From a virus, in IMG/VR virus record IMGVR_UViG_3300042478_001262, positions 1-22,623 of that record: DNA of 22,623 nt. One strand, given 5' to 3'. The notes beneath the pieces are model-generated. The model was not told the DNA's origin. It did not search any database and was given only the letters and a program-made list of their open reading frames with translations. Shown piece after piece: positions 15,024 to 21,357 of the stretch. A program made the position numbers and the translations under genes. Positions within the stretch are counted from its first letter, which is position 1; each line of letters starts with the position of its first letter.

Positions 15024-15664
15024 GCGATTATTACCAGAGCGATGAGAAGAGGCTCGCCGAGTTGCCTTTGTTCGGCTCGTTTGGGAAGTCGCTGGCTGTG
15101 GTTGTTGAGCCGGCGCAGCAAATGAAAGAAACGTCGAGGGACTTTCATGCAAGCAGGCAGGCCCAGCAGCACGCTCTGACAAAGTTGCGAGCCGGCCACG
15201 GACTAACAAAGGCTGTTTACGAACAGTCGTTCGGCGATGGCAGGCGGCTAGCACCAGCAATTGAGCAACTTCGTAATGCTCACGGATTCTCGATTGAAGG
15301 ACACGGCACATGCAAGAAGCCGTACAGGCTTTGTGATGTTTTGCAGCGACCAATGATGGCGATGGTAACGCCAGACATGAAGGCGATTTACTACACGCTG
15401 CCGCATTGGCATAGGGTCAAGCAGGAACGCCATGCACGGGACTCGCATCGGTGCGTCCTGTGCATGTCCGGGTCAGACCTTCGGTGCCATCACGTGTCGT
15501 ACAGCAAGCTCTTCAATGAGCCGATCGAAGACCTGATGACCCTGTGCGAGACATGCCACGAAAGGGTTCATGAAGAATGTCGGCTAAAGTTCCCGAGCGG
15601 TGTGTCCGTTCAGTATGCCCATTGGTTGGGCTGGAAAGAGTTTGAGACATGGCTGCTGCCGTAA
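15020..15664 (+). CDS. HNH endonuclease with zinc-binding cysteines
   Basis: A 214-residue protein coupled to the methyltransferase by an ATGA overlap. The C-terminal half is a classic HNH: CVLC (145-148), RCHHVSY (156-162), LMTLCETCHERVHEE (172-186), where CxxC pairs hold zinc and the HH plus downstream His residues form the catalytic site. The N-terminal 100 residues contain a helical, winged-helix-like segment (LTKLRAGHGLTKAVYEQSFG) that may bind DNA. Position between two methyltransferases suggests either a restriction-like role or a packaging/homing nuclease. It overlaps the adenine methyltransferase by 16 bases. Confidence 0.85.
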   Translation: MSDYYQSDEKRLAELPLFGSFGKSLAVVVEPAQQMKETSRDFHASRQAQQHALTKLRAGHGLTKAVYEQSFGDGRRLAPAIEQLRNAHGFSIEGHGTCKKPYRLCDVLQRPMMAMVTPDMKAIYYTLPHWHRVKQERHARDSHRCVLCMSGSDLRCHHVSYSKLFNEPIEDLMTLCETCHERVHEECRLKFPSGVSVQYAHWLGWKEFETWLLP

Positions 15665-16620
15665 CGAGCGTGGCAAAGATCAGCGAGGCCCGACGCGCGT
15701 TGGCGTCGGCGCAGACGCTTGATGACGTACTGAGCATTCGGGACCAAGCGAAGGCATTGGAGGCGTGCCTAAAAATCGTTGGCGAAAGCCTAGAGGCGGC
15801 GAACGACGCAGCCGAGGTGAAGCTGCGTGCCGAGCGGAGGGCTGGCGGAATGCTCGCCGAAAGAAACGACGCGAGGGGGAGAAACCAGCACTCGCACGAG
15901 GATGCTGACATCGTGTCAGGACCCTCATTAAAAGAACTTGGAGTTAGCGAGCAGCAGTCGTCTCGTTTTCAGCGTGAGTCCAAGGTTGATGACGACACGT
16001 TTGAGCGGTACCTCGCGTCATGCCGCGAACAGCAACGTGAGATTACGCAAGCCGGCTTACTCAACATTGCCAAGGGCTGCCACGTCTCGGCCAACAGCGG
16101 AGAAAACGAGTGGTACACGCCGCGGGAATACATTGAGGCGGCCCGCGATGTGATGGGCAGCATCGACCTTGACCCGGCCAGCTGCGATACGGCCCAGGCC
16201 AACGTCAAGGCTCGGCGGTTCTACACGGCCGACGACGACGGTTTGTCCAAGAAGTGGAATGGAAACGTTTGGCTAAATCCTCCCTACGGGAAGGACGTGA
16301 TCGGCTTGTTTGCAGAAAAGTTGGTCGATGAGTCTCGCCGCTTTGACCAAGCCGTTGTGCTTGTCAACAACGCGACAGACACAGCGTGGTTCCATCGGCT
16401 TGCTTCTGTCGCGTCCGCCGTCTGTTTTATTTGCGGTCGGGTGAAGTTTCTCGACAAGAGCGGCAATCCTGCAAACACGCCAGTGCAAGGTCAAGCAGTT
16501 CTCTACGTCGGCCGAAGCGTCGAGCATTTCAGAAGTCGGTTTTCGGAGTTTGGTCTTGTTGTTATCCCCGTGCGTGACGTTCTTAAGGCCGGGACGCTTT
16601 ACGACCTCGGACATCGCTAA
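15649..16620 (+). CDS. dam: Phage Dam-type N6-adenine methyltransferase
   Basis: A 323-residue protein. Residues 152-325 carry the phage DNA N-6-adenine-methyltransferase pattern: NEWYTPREYI (153-162), DLDPASCDTAQANV (173-186), RRFYTADDDGLSKKW (189-203) and the catalytic WLNPPYGKD (208-216). The first 145 residues are a separate charged, helical domain (RAERRAGGMLAERNDARGR) as seen in ParB-like or DNA-binding N-termini of some phage proteins. It methylates adenine N6, likely at GATC, though the specificity is not visible. It is the second methyltransferase in the operon and of a different class from the first. Confidence 0.9.
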   Translation: MAAAVTSVAKISEARRALASAQTLDDVLSIRDQAKALEACLKIVGESLEAANDAAEVKLRAERRAGGMLAERNDARGRNQHSHEDADIVSGPSLKELGVSEQQSSRFQRESKVDDDTFERYLASCREQQREITQAGLLNIAKGCHVSANSGENEWYTPREYIEAARDVMGSIDLDPASCDTAQANVKARRFYTADDDGLSKKWNGNVWLNPPYGKDVIGLFAEKLVDESRRFDQAVVLVNNATDTAWFHRLASVASAVCFICGRVKFLDKSGNPANTPVQGQAVLYVGRSVEHFRSRFSEFGLVVIPVRDVLKAGTLYDLGHR

Positions 16621-16631
16621 GGAGGCCACGG

Positions 16632-17510
16632 ATGGCACGCACCCGTAGCATTAAGCCGTCGTTCTTCAAGAACGAGTTCCTAGCCGAGTGCGAGCCGATG
16701 GCTCGTCTGCTCTTCGTCGGACTCTGGACGCTGGCCGACAGCCAGGGCCGCATGGAGTTCCGGCCCATGCGGATCAAGGCTGAACTTTTCCCGTATGAGA
16801 ACTGCGACATCGTTGGCCTGCTCAAGCAGCTGGCCGACAGGGGCTTCGTCCGAGCCTACGAATCGGGCGACGTGAAGGTGCTTGAGATCCCGACTTTTGG
16901 TGAGCACCAGAGGTGTCACCCCGACGAGCGTGACGAAGGACTGCCGCCAGCCGACGAATCGGCGGAAACCATCGTTTTTCCCGAGCGAAACGCAAAACCG
17001 GGAAATCCGGCGCTTGAGCCGGGAAATCCCCCGGCTTCTTGCGCCTTTAATCCTTCTTCCTTTAATCCTTCTACCTCTAATCCTTTGGATGCTCCGAGCA
17101 CGCCGCAGCGGCGGCGTTGCTCGAAGCCAGCCGATCCGCTTCGGTGGACTGCGGAAACCGGCTGGGAAGGAATCACCGACGCTGACCATGCGGAATGGTC
17201 GCAGGCTTATCCGGCGGCTGACCTTCCCGTGGAGTTTGCCAAGGCCACGCAGTGGCTTAAGGCAAACCCGAAGAAGGCACGGAAATCGAACTGGCGACGT
17301 TGGCTGACCACGGTGTGGCTCAGCAAGTGCCAGGATCGTGGTGGCACCCACCGAGAGGCTGCACGGCCTGGCGTTGTCGATGACATCGCCCGCAAGGCCG
17401 CACTTGACCGCAAGGCCAAGGAGTTCGCTGGCATGAGCCCAGCCCCGTACCGGCGACCGAAGGAGCTCGCCGGGTTGACACCCGACTTATCACTCAAGGA
17501 AGAGACATGA
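16632..17510 (+). CDS. Phage replication initiation protein
   Basis: A 292-residue protein. Its first 95 residues (MARTRSIKPSFFKNEFL, MARLLFVGLWTLADSQGR, FPYENCDIVGLLKQLADRG) form the winged-helix domain of phage replisome organisers. The middle (about 105-165) is a low-complexity linker with repeated N-P-S/T (FNPSSFNPSTSNPLDAP) encoded by tandem DNA repeats. The C-terminal part (about 165-260) is helical and basic, with KARKSNWRRWLTTVW reminiscent of initiators that load DnaB-type helicases. The layout is that of lambda O, where the origin lies inside the gene. AAGGAGG precedes the ATG; the stop overlaps the next start (ATGA). Confidence 0.82.
   Translation: MARTRSIKPSFFKNEFLAECEPMARLLFVGLWTLADSQGRMEFRPMRIKAELFPYENCDIVGLLKQLADRGFVRAYESGDVKVLEIPTFGEHQRCHPDERDEGLPPADESAETIVFPERNAKPGNPALEPGNPPASCAFNPSSFNPSTSNPLDAPSTPQRRRCSKPADPLRWTAETGWEGITDADHAEWSQAYPAADLPVEFAKATQWLKANPKKARKSNWRRWLTTVWLSKCQDRGGTHREAARPGVVDDIARKAALDRKAKEFAGMSPAPYRRPKELAGLTPDLSLKEET
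16998..17088 (+). repeat. Iteron-like repeats inside the initiator gene, candidate origin
   Basis: Two copies of CCGGGAAATCC begin 21 bases apart (16998 and 17019). They are followed by three tandem 15-base units: CCTTTAATCCTTCTT (17044-17058), CCTTTAATCCTTCTA (17059-17073) and CCTCTAATCCTTTGG (17074-17088). The stretch is locally pyrimidine- and A/T-richer than its surroundings. Its place in the variable linker of an initiator gene matches lambda-type origins. Origin function is inferred. Confidence 0.5.
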
Positions 17511-17743
17511 CCCCAGAAAACACCACCACCATCGAGCGTCTGCCGCTCACGCCTAGCCAGCAGCGGGCGTACGAGTTCATTGCGTCCACCGCCGGCCTGT
17601 GGGGGCCAAGCGTCCGAGAGATCGCGGCCGGGCTCGCCTACAAGTCGCCGCGCGCGGTGACCGGCATGCTCGAGCAGCTGGAACGCAAAGGCTGGATCAC
17701 ACGCGAGCCGGGCAAGTCCCGTGGAATCAGGGTGCGAACATGA
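17507..17743 (+). CDS. LexA-type winged-helix DNA-binding domain protein
   Basis: A 78-residue protein whose residues 12-76 (LPLTPSQQRAYEFI, PSVREIAAGLAYKSPRAVTG, LEQLERKGWITREPGKSRGI) match the N-terminal DNA-binding domain of LexA almost end to end. It stops where LexA would continue into its Ala-Gly cleavage site and Ser/Lys peptidase domain, both absent. It should bind an operator but cannot be inactivated by RecA-stimulated self-cleavage. Coupled by ATGA overlaps to the initiator upstream and to a small ORF downstream, it probably regulates this operon or interferes with the host SOS regulon; neither is proven. Confidence 0.82.
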   Translation: MTPENTTTIERLPLTPSQQRAYEFIASTAGLWGPSVREIAAGLAYKSPRAVTGMLEQLERKGWITREPGKSRGIRVRT

Positions 17744-18012
17744 CCACAGAAAGACTCATCAAGCGTCTGCTGCGTTTGCAGGGCGGCTGCGTCAACGCCA
17801 GCGAAGACAGCGAGAACTGGGAGATGCACGACGCCCTGGTGGCGAACGCTCGCACCATCGGGATCGCCATCGCGTCCATCAAGACGCTCAAGGCCGAGAA
17901 CGACGAACTGCGGGCCAGACTCGTCAGGCAGGCGTGCTACTTCGAGCACATCGAAGCACGCGAACAGCCCAAGACGTGGCCGCTGCTTGAGGACACGGGG
18001 GAAGACCTATGA
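17740..18012 (+). CDS. Small coiled-coil hypothetical protein
   Basis: A 90-residue protein starting at ATG 17740, which overlaps the LexA-like stop (ATGA); the longer frame upstream of it is a shadow. Residues about 38-66 (NARTIGIAIASIKTLKAEND, ELRARL) form a leucine-rich coiled coil suited to dimerisation. There is no metal or catalytic motif. Its coupling to the LexA-like protein and the next membrane ORF suggests a regulatory or accessory role, but function is unknown. Confidence 0.6.
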   Translation: MTTERLIKRLLRLQGGCVNASEDSENWEMHDALVANARTIGIAIASIKTLKAENDELRARLVRQACYFEHIEAREQPKTWPLLEDTGEDL

Positions 18013-18257
18013 CGCTCTCAGACTTCGTGTGGTTGGCAATAGGCGAAACACTTCTCGCGGGCACTTTCGCTCTCGGGATCTTGGTTGGTGTGTCTCTTAA
18101 TCGAAAGGGCCAAAGGAATGGCAACTGCAACACGGGAACGGAAGACGAGTGGAATCACACTGGCAACGTCAACGCTAAGGGCGGCTCTTGCCGACGTGCT
18201 CAGGGCTGTGCCAGCACGGCACGCGAAGCCAATCTTGGCCAACGTCCGACTAGGTGA
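18009..18257 (+). CDS. Small single-pass membrane protein overlapping the clamp gene
   Basis: An 82-residue protein starting by ATGA overlap with the previous gene. Residues 6-30 (FVWLAIGETLLAGTFALGI followed by LVGVSL) form one convincing membrane helix with a positive N-K-R cluster after it. The remaining 50 residues are polar, Gly/Asn-rich and then basic. From 18118 onward the coding sequence lies in another frame of the clamp gene, a 140-base overlap that is long for this genome. The N-terminal half is well supported by coupling and the helix; whether translation really runs to 18257 is less certain. Confidence 0.55.
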   Translation: MTLSDFVWLAIGETLLAGTFALGILVGVSLNRKGQRNGNCNTGTEDEWNHTGNVNAKGGSCRRAQGCASTAREANLGQRPTR

Positions 18258-19236
18258 CGGGCTGCTGACTGGCACGGATCTCGAGGTGCGGATTGACCGC
18301 GAGATCGACTACCACGGCGACGCCATGCTGCTGCCTGCGCACAGGCTCAACGCCATCCTGCGGGCCGCGACCGGCGACGAGGTGTTTCTGATTCCGAAGG
18401 AGTCCAGCGTCACGGTGAAGTGCGGCTCTGGCTCGTGGACTTTGCCAACCGAGGACGCTAGCGAGTTCCCAACGTGGGACGCTGGCGATCTGAAGGCAAT
18501 CTGCCGTCTGCCAGCTGACCAGTTCTGCAGGGCCGCCAAGGCCACGACGTACGCCACGGACACCGAGTCCAGCCGCTACGCACTGGGTGGCGTCATGCTT
18601 GATGTGGAAGCAACCGCAGACGGTTCACGACAGCACTGGGTTGGCACTGACGGTCGACGCCTGGCGTGCGTCGAGACTGAAAGCGACGATGCCGTGGACG
18701 CCTCGCAGACCATCGTGCCGTCCAGGTTGCTGGCGACGGTGGCAAGCATGGCCACGGGTGACGGCAGCGTGCAGGTGGAGTCCAACGGCAAAGAAGTCCG
18801 CTTTTCGCTGGACGGCTGCACAATCACGGGCCGGCTCGTGGACGGTCGCTATCCACGATGGCGTGACGTGGTTGGCGAGGCGGAAGGCGAGCCCACCGTG
18901 ATCGACGTGGTGGAGCTGCTCCAGGCGGTGCAGTCTGCGGCCATCGTCACCAGCGAGCAGTCCAAGGGCATCTCTTTGACGTGGACGGCCAGCTTGCTGG
19001 TGCTCGTGGGCCGCTCGAGCGAGTACGGGGAAAGTCGCGTCATTTGCCCGACGATTGCGGCTGGCTCAACGGCAAGCACCAAGCTTGACCCGAAGTTTCT
19101 GGCCCAGTTTTTGGCGAACCTGCCAGCCGACGAAGAGCCGCATGTTGACGTGTACGTGAAGGACGCTCAGAGCCGCGTGCTTCTTCGCTGCGGCCCGTAC
19201 ACGGGCGTGATCATGCCGCTTGCGGAGGACGCATGA
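18118..19236 (+). CDS. dnaN: DNA polymerase III beta sliding clamp
   Basis: From ATG 18118 (GAAAGGGCCAAAGGA upstream) it encodes 372 residues, the normal length of bacterial DnaN; a start at 18085 is possible but less likely. Domain I begins ITLATSTLRAALADVLRAV and includes ILANVRLGDGLLTGTDLEV; domain II includes YALGGVMLDV and WVGTDGRRLACVE; the II/III region has GRLVDGRYPRWRDVV; domain III ends GVIMPLAEDA, where bacterial clamps end in a MPxR-like strand that lines the partner-binding groove. It would form the ring that tethers polymerase to DNA. No polymerase gene is in the window, so it may serve host Pol III or a phage polymerase elsewhere. Confidence 0.9.
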   Translation: MATATRERKTSGITLATSTLRAALADVLRAVPARHAKPILANVRLGDGLLTGTDLEVRIDREIDYHGDAMLLPAHRLNAILRAATGDEVFLIPKESSVTVKCGSGSWTLPTEDASEFPTWDAGDLKAICRLPADQFCRAAKATTYATDTESSRYALGGVMLDVEATADGSRQHWVGTDGRRLACVETESDDAVDASQTIVPSRLLATVASMATGDGSVQVESNGKEVRFSLDGCTITGRLVDGRYPRWRDVVGEAEGEPTVIDVVELLQAVQSAAIVTSEQSKGISLTWTASLLVLVGRSSEYGESRVICPTIAAGSTASTKLDPKFLAQFLANLPADEEPHVDVYVKDAQSRVLLRCGPYTGVIMPLAEDA

Positions 19237-19556
19237 AAGCCAGCGAAGCGTCACGCAACCACTCGCGGGCTGATCTCGTGCTGCTGCACCAGCTGTGGGC
19301 GGAAGGCGTTACATCGTCAGAGATTGCCAAGCGGTTTGGCGTTGCTTATTCCACCGTTACGAAGTGGGCACAGCGGTACAAACTGCCACGCAGGACGCTG
19401 CACCCAGCTGACGAGCCCGAAGCGCCGACGCCCGAGGACGATGCCGCATCGCTAGACGGGCTGGCGCTGTCGCCGTGGGTTGAGGAGCGGGCCAAGGTTG
19501 TGAGGGAAAAGCACTACGACAACAGACGGCAAGTAGCCACAGAACACGCAGGATAA
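19233..19556 (+). CDS. HTH DNA-binding protein
   Basis: A 107-residue protein coupled to dnaN by an ATGA overlap. Residues 15-54 (ADLVLLHQLWAEGVTSSEIA, KRFGVAYSTVTKWAQRYKL) are a clear helix-turn-helix with recognition helix around YSTVTKWAQR, resembling GcrA or resolvase-type HTHs. The rest is an acidic, Pro-rich linker and a helical C-terminus. It is likely a small transcriptional regulator. Its last codons run into the inverted repeat at 19538-19595. Confidence 0.7.
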   Translation: MKASEASRNHSRADLVLLHQLWAEGVTSSEIAKRFGVAYSTVTKWAQRYKLPRRTLHPADEPEAPTPEDDAASLDGLALSPWVEERAKVVREKHYDNRRQVATEHAG

Positions 19557-19595
19557 GCGGCGGCTCCGCCGTCCGCTTTATCCGCTGGTTCTGTG
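19534..19595 (+). terminator. Large inverted repeat, copy 1 of a repeated intergenic element
   Basis: CACAGAAC (19538-19545) pairs with GTTCTGTG (19588-19595). Inside, GGATAA and GCGGCGGC (19551-19564) pair with GCCG, CCGC and TTTATCC (19568-19583), leaving a TCC loop and single-base bulges. It spans the HTH gene's stop. No U-run follows. The 12-mer TAGCCACAGAAC starting at 19534 is repeated exactly 300 bases later. A terminator or mRNA-stabilising hairpin is likely. Confidence 0.5.
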
Positions 19596-19611
19596 AGCGT
19601 AGAGGAGAGAC

Positions 19612-19836
19612 ATGAGTGACATAGTTTTTGATCGGATGCTGCTTGACCACATGGAAAAGATGGCCGCTCTCCGCAACGACGCTGACCGGCTGGTGATCAC
19701 AGAGGCCGAACGGGACGCGATTGCATGGGCATCAAAGACGTTGTGCGTCGGCTGGCATGACCTAAAACCAAAGGACAAGGACCGCAGCAGGCAGGCTGCG
19801 GCGACACTGAAAAGCCTGCTGGAGCGGATCGTTTAG
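19612..19836 (+). CDS. Small hypothetical protein
   Basis: A 74-residue protein with a good ribosome site (AGAGGAGAGAC) before its ATG. It is helical and charged (MLLDHMEKMAALRNDADRLV, ERDAIAWASKTL, AAATLKSLLERIV) without a recognisable motif. It is the only gene between two copies of the TAGCCACAGAAC element, and its own stop codon TAG is the first triplet of copy 2. This suggests a small separate expression unit. Function unknown. Confidence 0.6.
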   Translation: MSDIVFDRMLLDHMEKMAALRNDADRLVITEAERDAIAWASKTLCVGWHDLKPKDKDRSRQAAATLKSLLERIV

Positions 19837-20119
19837 CCACAGAACCAGTAAGTATGCGGACCCGTATATCCGCCACCGCTGGCCATATATCTCCAAGCCG
19901 TCAGCGCCGTGCAGCCGCTGGCCGCAGGCTTGCCGCGTTAACGCGGATTATCTGCCGCATATCTCGCAGTCGTGTCACGCCCTGCGACACGATGGCTGAA
20001 CGTATGTCAAAAGCAACGAAAAGCGAACGCTTTTGCTTACGAGTGGGGCGGCCCTAATTCCTTGACACGTTTGCAATCCTGCTGGCTGTGGATTGTTTCC
20101 CAGTCACAGGAGGACTGCT
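19834..20119. other. Non-coding region with hairpins and repeat copy 2
   Basis: About 280 bases without a convincing gene. TAGCCACAGAAC (19834-19845) and the following GCGGA/TCCGC hairpin form copy 2 of the element at 19534. Then come the palindrome CCGCGTTAACGCGG (19933-19946), a perfect TCGTGTC/GACACGA hairpin (19970-19992) and AAAAGC gaac GCTTTT (20019-20034) followed by GCTT, which is terminator-like. Several TATC-containing motifs (CGTATATCC, CATATATCT, GCATATCTC) recur between 19862 and 19970. A TTGACA at about 20064 has no good -10 box. Short frames here are Arg/Ser-rich and look spurious. Confidence 0.45.
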
Positions 20120-20428
20120 ATGCGTTTCGTTTTGCTTCTCGCCGCCCTGGCGTTCGCGTCCGTTGCCAACGCTGACACCGTGGTGGCCCGTCGTGGTTCT
20201 GTCATCAGTGCCCAGGATCACGCCGTCGTGATCGCTCGCCGTGGCTCGCTCGTGCATTCCAGCTGCGGCCAGATGGAAGGTATCGGAAGCGGGCCCAGTC
20301 CATCTGCAGCACGTCAGTCGTGTTGTTTCTTCAACGATGCCATGGCAGGCCGCCGCGTCATCGTTGACGAGGGCGTGGCCTACTCGCCCGTCGCCCGTCG
20401 CTGGTTCGCAGTCATCCGCTATCGGTGA
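20120..20428 (+). CDS. Small secreted protein
   Basis: From ATG 20120 (AGGAGGACT upstream) it encodes 102 residues; a start at 20093 would bury the signal peptide. Residues 1-18, MRFVLLLAALAFASVANA, are a typical Sec signal peptide with an AxA cleavage site before DTVV. The mature part has repeated VxARRGS segments, four Cys (SCGQ and QSCCFF) and an aromatic end (VAYSPVARRWFAVIRYR). It should act in the periplasm or outside. A role in superinfection exclusion or lysogenic conversion is possible but not shown; the family is not recognised. Confidence 0.7.
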   Translation: MRFVLLLAALAFASVANADTVVARRGSVISAQDHAVVIARRGSLVHSSCGQMEGIGSGPSPSAARQSCCFFNDAMAGRRVIVDEGVAYSPVARRWFAVIRYR

Positions 20429-20431
20429 GCC

Positions 20432-20830
20432 TTGGCCGTCACGTTCACCGTCGCAGGGCAGCCCGTCCCACAGCCGAGGCCGCGAGTCTCGACTGCGGGC
20501 GGGTTCGCCCGTGCGTACGTGCCAGGGAAGCACCCGGTGCATGCGTACCGCGAGGCTATCGCAGCAGCTGCTCGAAGTGCTGGGCTCACGACAACAGGCG
20601 AGCCGCTCAACGTGGTGATTGATGCGGTGTTTGAGCGCCCGAAGTCGCACATGAACAAAGCAGGCGTAAAGAGCACGTCTCCGCGACTGCCTAGGCCCGA
20701 CGTAGACAACATCGCCAAGGCCGTGCTCGACGCGCTGCAGGACGTGATGGGCGATGACTCGCTTGTGGGCCGGTTGGTGGTGGAGAAGTCGTACGGAACG
20801 GAGGCACGCACTACCGTGCGAGTGTCGTGA
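20432..20830 (+). CDS. rusA: RusA-family Holliday junction resolvase
   Basis: A 132-residue protein, beginning at TTG 20432. It shows the RusA pattern: the N-terminal strand FTVAGQPVPQPRPR (5-18), RPKSHM (69-74), then PRPDVDNIAKAVLDALQDVMGDD (88-110), where the Asp residues bind magnesium and cut four-way junctions. Length equals that of lambdoid RusA. It would resolve branched DNA made by the RecT-like protein and replication before packaging. The TTG start has a weak ribosome site, but it lies three bases after the previous stop, so reinitiation is plausible. Confidence 0.88.
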   Translation: MAVTFTVAGQPVPQPRPRVSTAGGFARAYVPGKHPVHAYREAIAAAARSAGLTTTGEPLNVVIDAVFERPKSHMNKAGVKSTSPRLPRPDVDNIAKAVLDALQDVMGDDSLVGRLVVEKSYGTEARTTVRVS

Positions 20831-21357
20831 GCAACGCTAGCCTGTACCGATACCTGACGTATCACTGCGTCCATTACCCGGTGCGCCATTACCTTGAGAT
20901 CGGCACACGAGACGGTGACAGCCTGCGAGTCGTGCTCGAGAACACGTCTGAGATTCAGTCTGTGTGGGTTGCTGATCTTTGGGGCACAGACTACGGCGGA
21001 AGCGGGCGTGGCAATCACCAGCACATTGACCAGCTGCTGGACGATTTCAACTTTGACGGCCGCCGTGCTTTCCTTGATGGCAACAGCCGAGACACGATTC
21101 CGGCGCTGATGCCAGAGAAGTCCAAGGCGTTTGACCTAGTGCTCGTAGACGGCGACCACTCTTTTGATGGCGGAATGGCTGACCTTGTTAACGTGTGGCC
21201 GCTGGTGAAGCCAGGCGGTGCAGTCGTGTTCCATGACATCACGCACCCGGCTCACTTGGACTTGCAGCGGTGCTTTGATGAGTTTGTTGCGTCCAAGAAT
21301 GCGCCGCACGAAATCATTGCTGAGCCATATGGCGTAGGAGTCGTGTGGAAACGATGA
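20827..21357 (+). CDS. Class I SAM-dependent methyltransferase
   Basis: A 176-residue protein starting at GTG by a GTGA overlap with rusA. Motif I is YLEIGTRDGDS (22-32), the SAM-binding loop; FDLVLVDGDHSFDGG (102-116) and PLVKPGGAVVFHDI (125-138) follow, the pattern of Methyltransf_24-type enzymes. These usually methylate sugars or small molecules, not DNA. It is followed directly by a glycosyltransferase-like gene, which suggests a joint role in modifying a glycan, virion or DNA base. Substrate unknown. Confidence 0.82.
   Translation: MSNASLYRYLTYHCVHYPVRHYLEIGTRDGDSLRVVLENTSEIQSVWVADLWGTDYGGSGRGNHQHIDQLLDDFNFDGRRAFLDGNSRDTIPALMPEKSKAFDLVLVDGDHSFDGGMADLVNVWPLVKPGGAVVFHDITHPAHLDLQRCFDEFVASKNAPHEIIAEPYGVGVVWKR

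Noticed and set aside
12689-15664. Interpretation as a complete Type III restriction or DISARM-like defence system
   Set aside because: The helicase lacks a fused nuclease and the partner genes typical of those systems are missing; a phage helicase-methyltransferase-HNH block explains it more simply.
19854-20057. 67-residue plus-strand frame in the non-coding region
   Set aside because: Arg/Ser/Ala-rich, no ribosome site, and it runs through three hairpins and palindromes; regulatory DNA is a better explanation.
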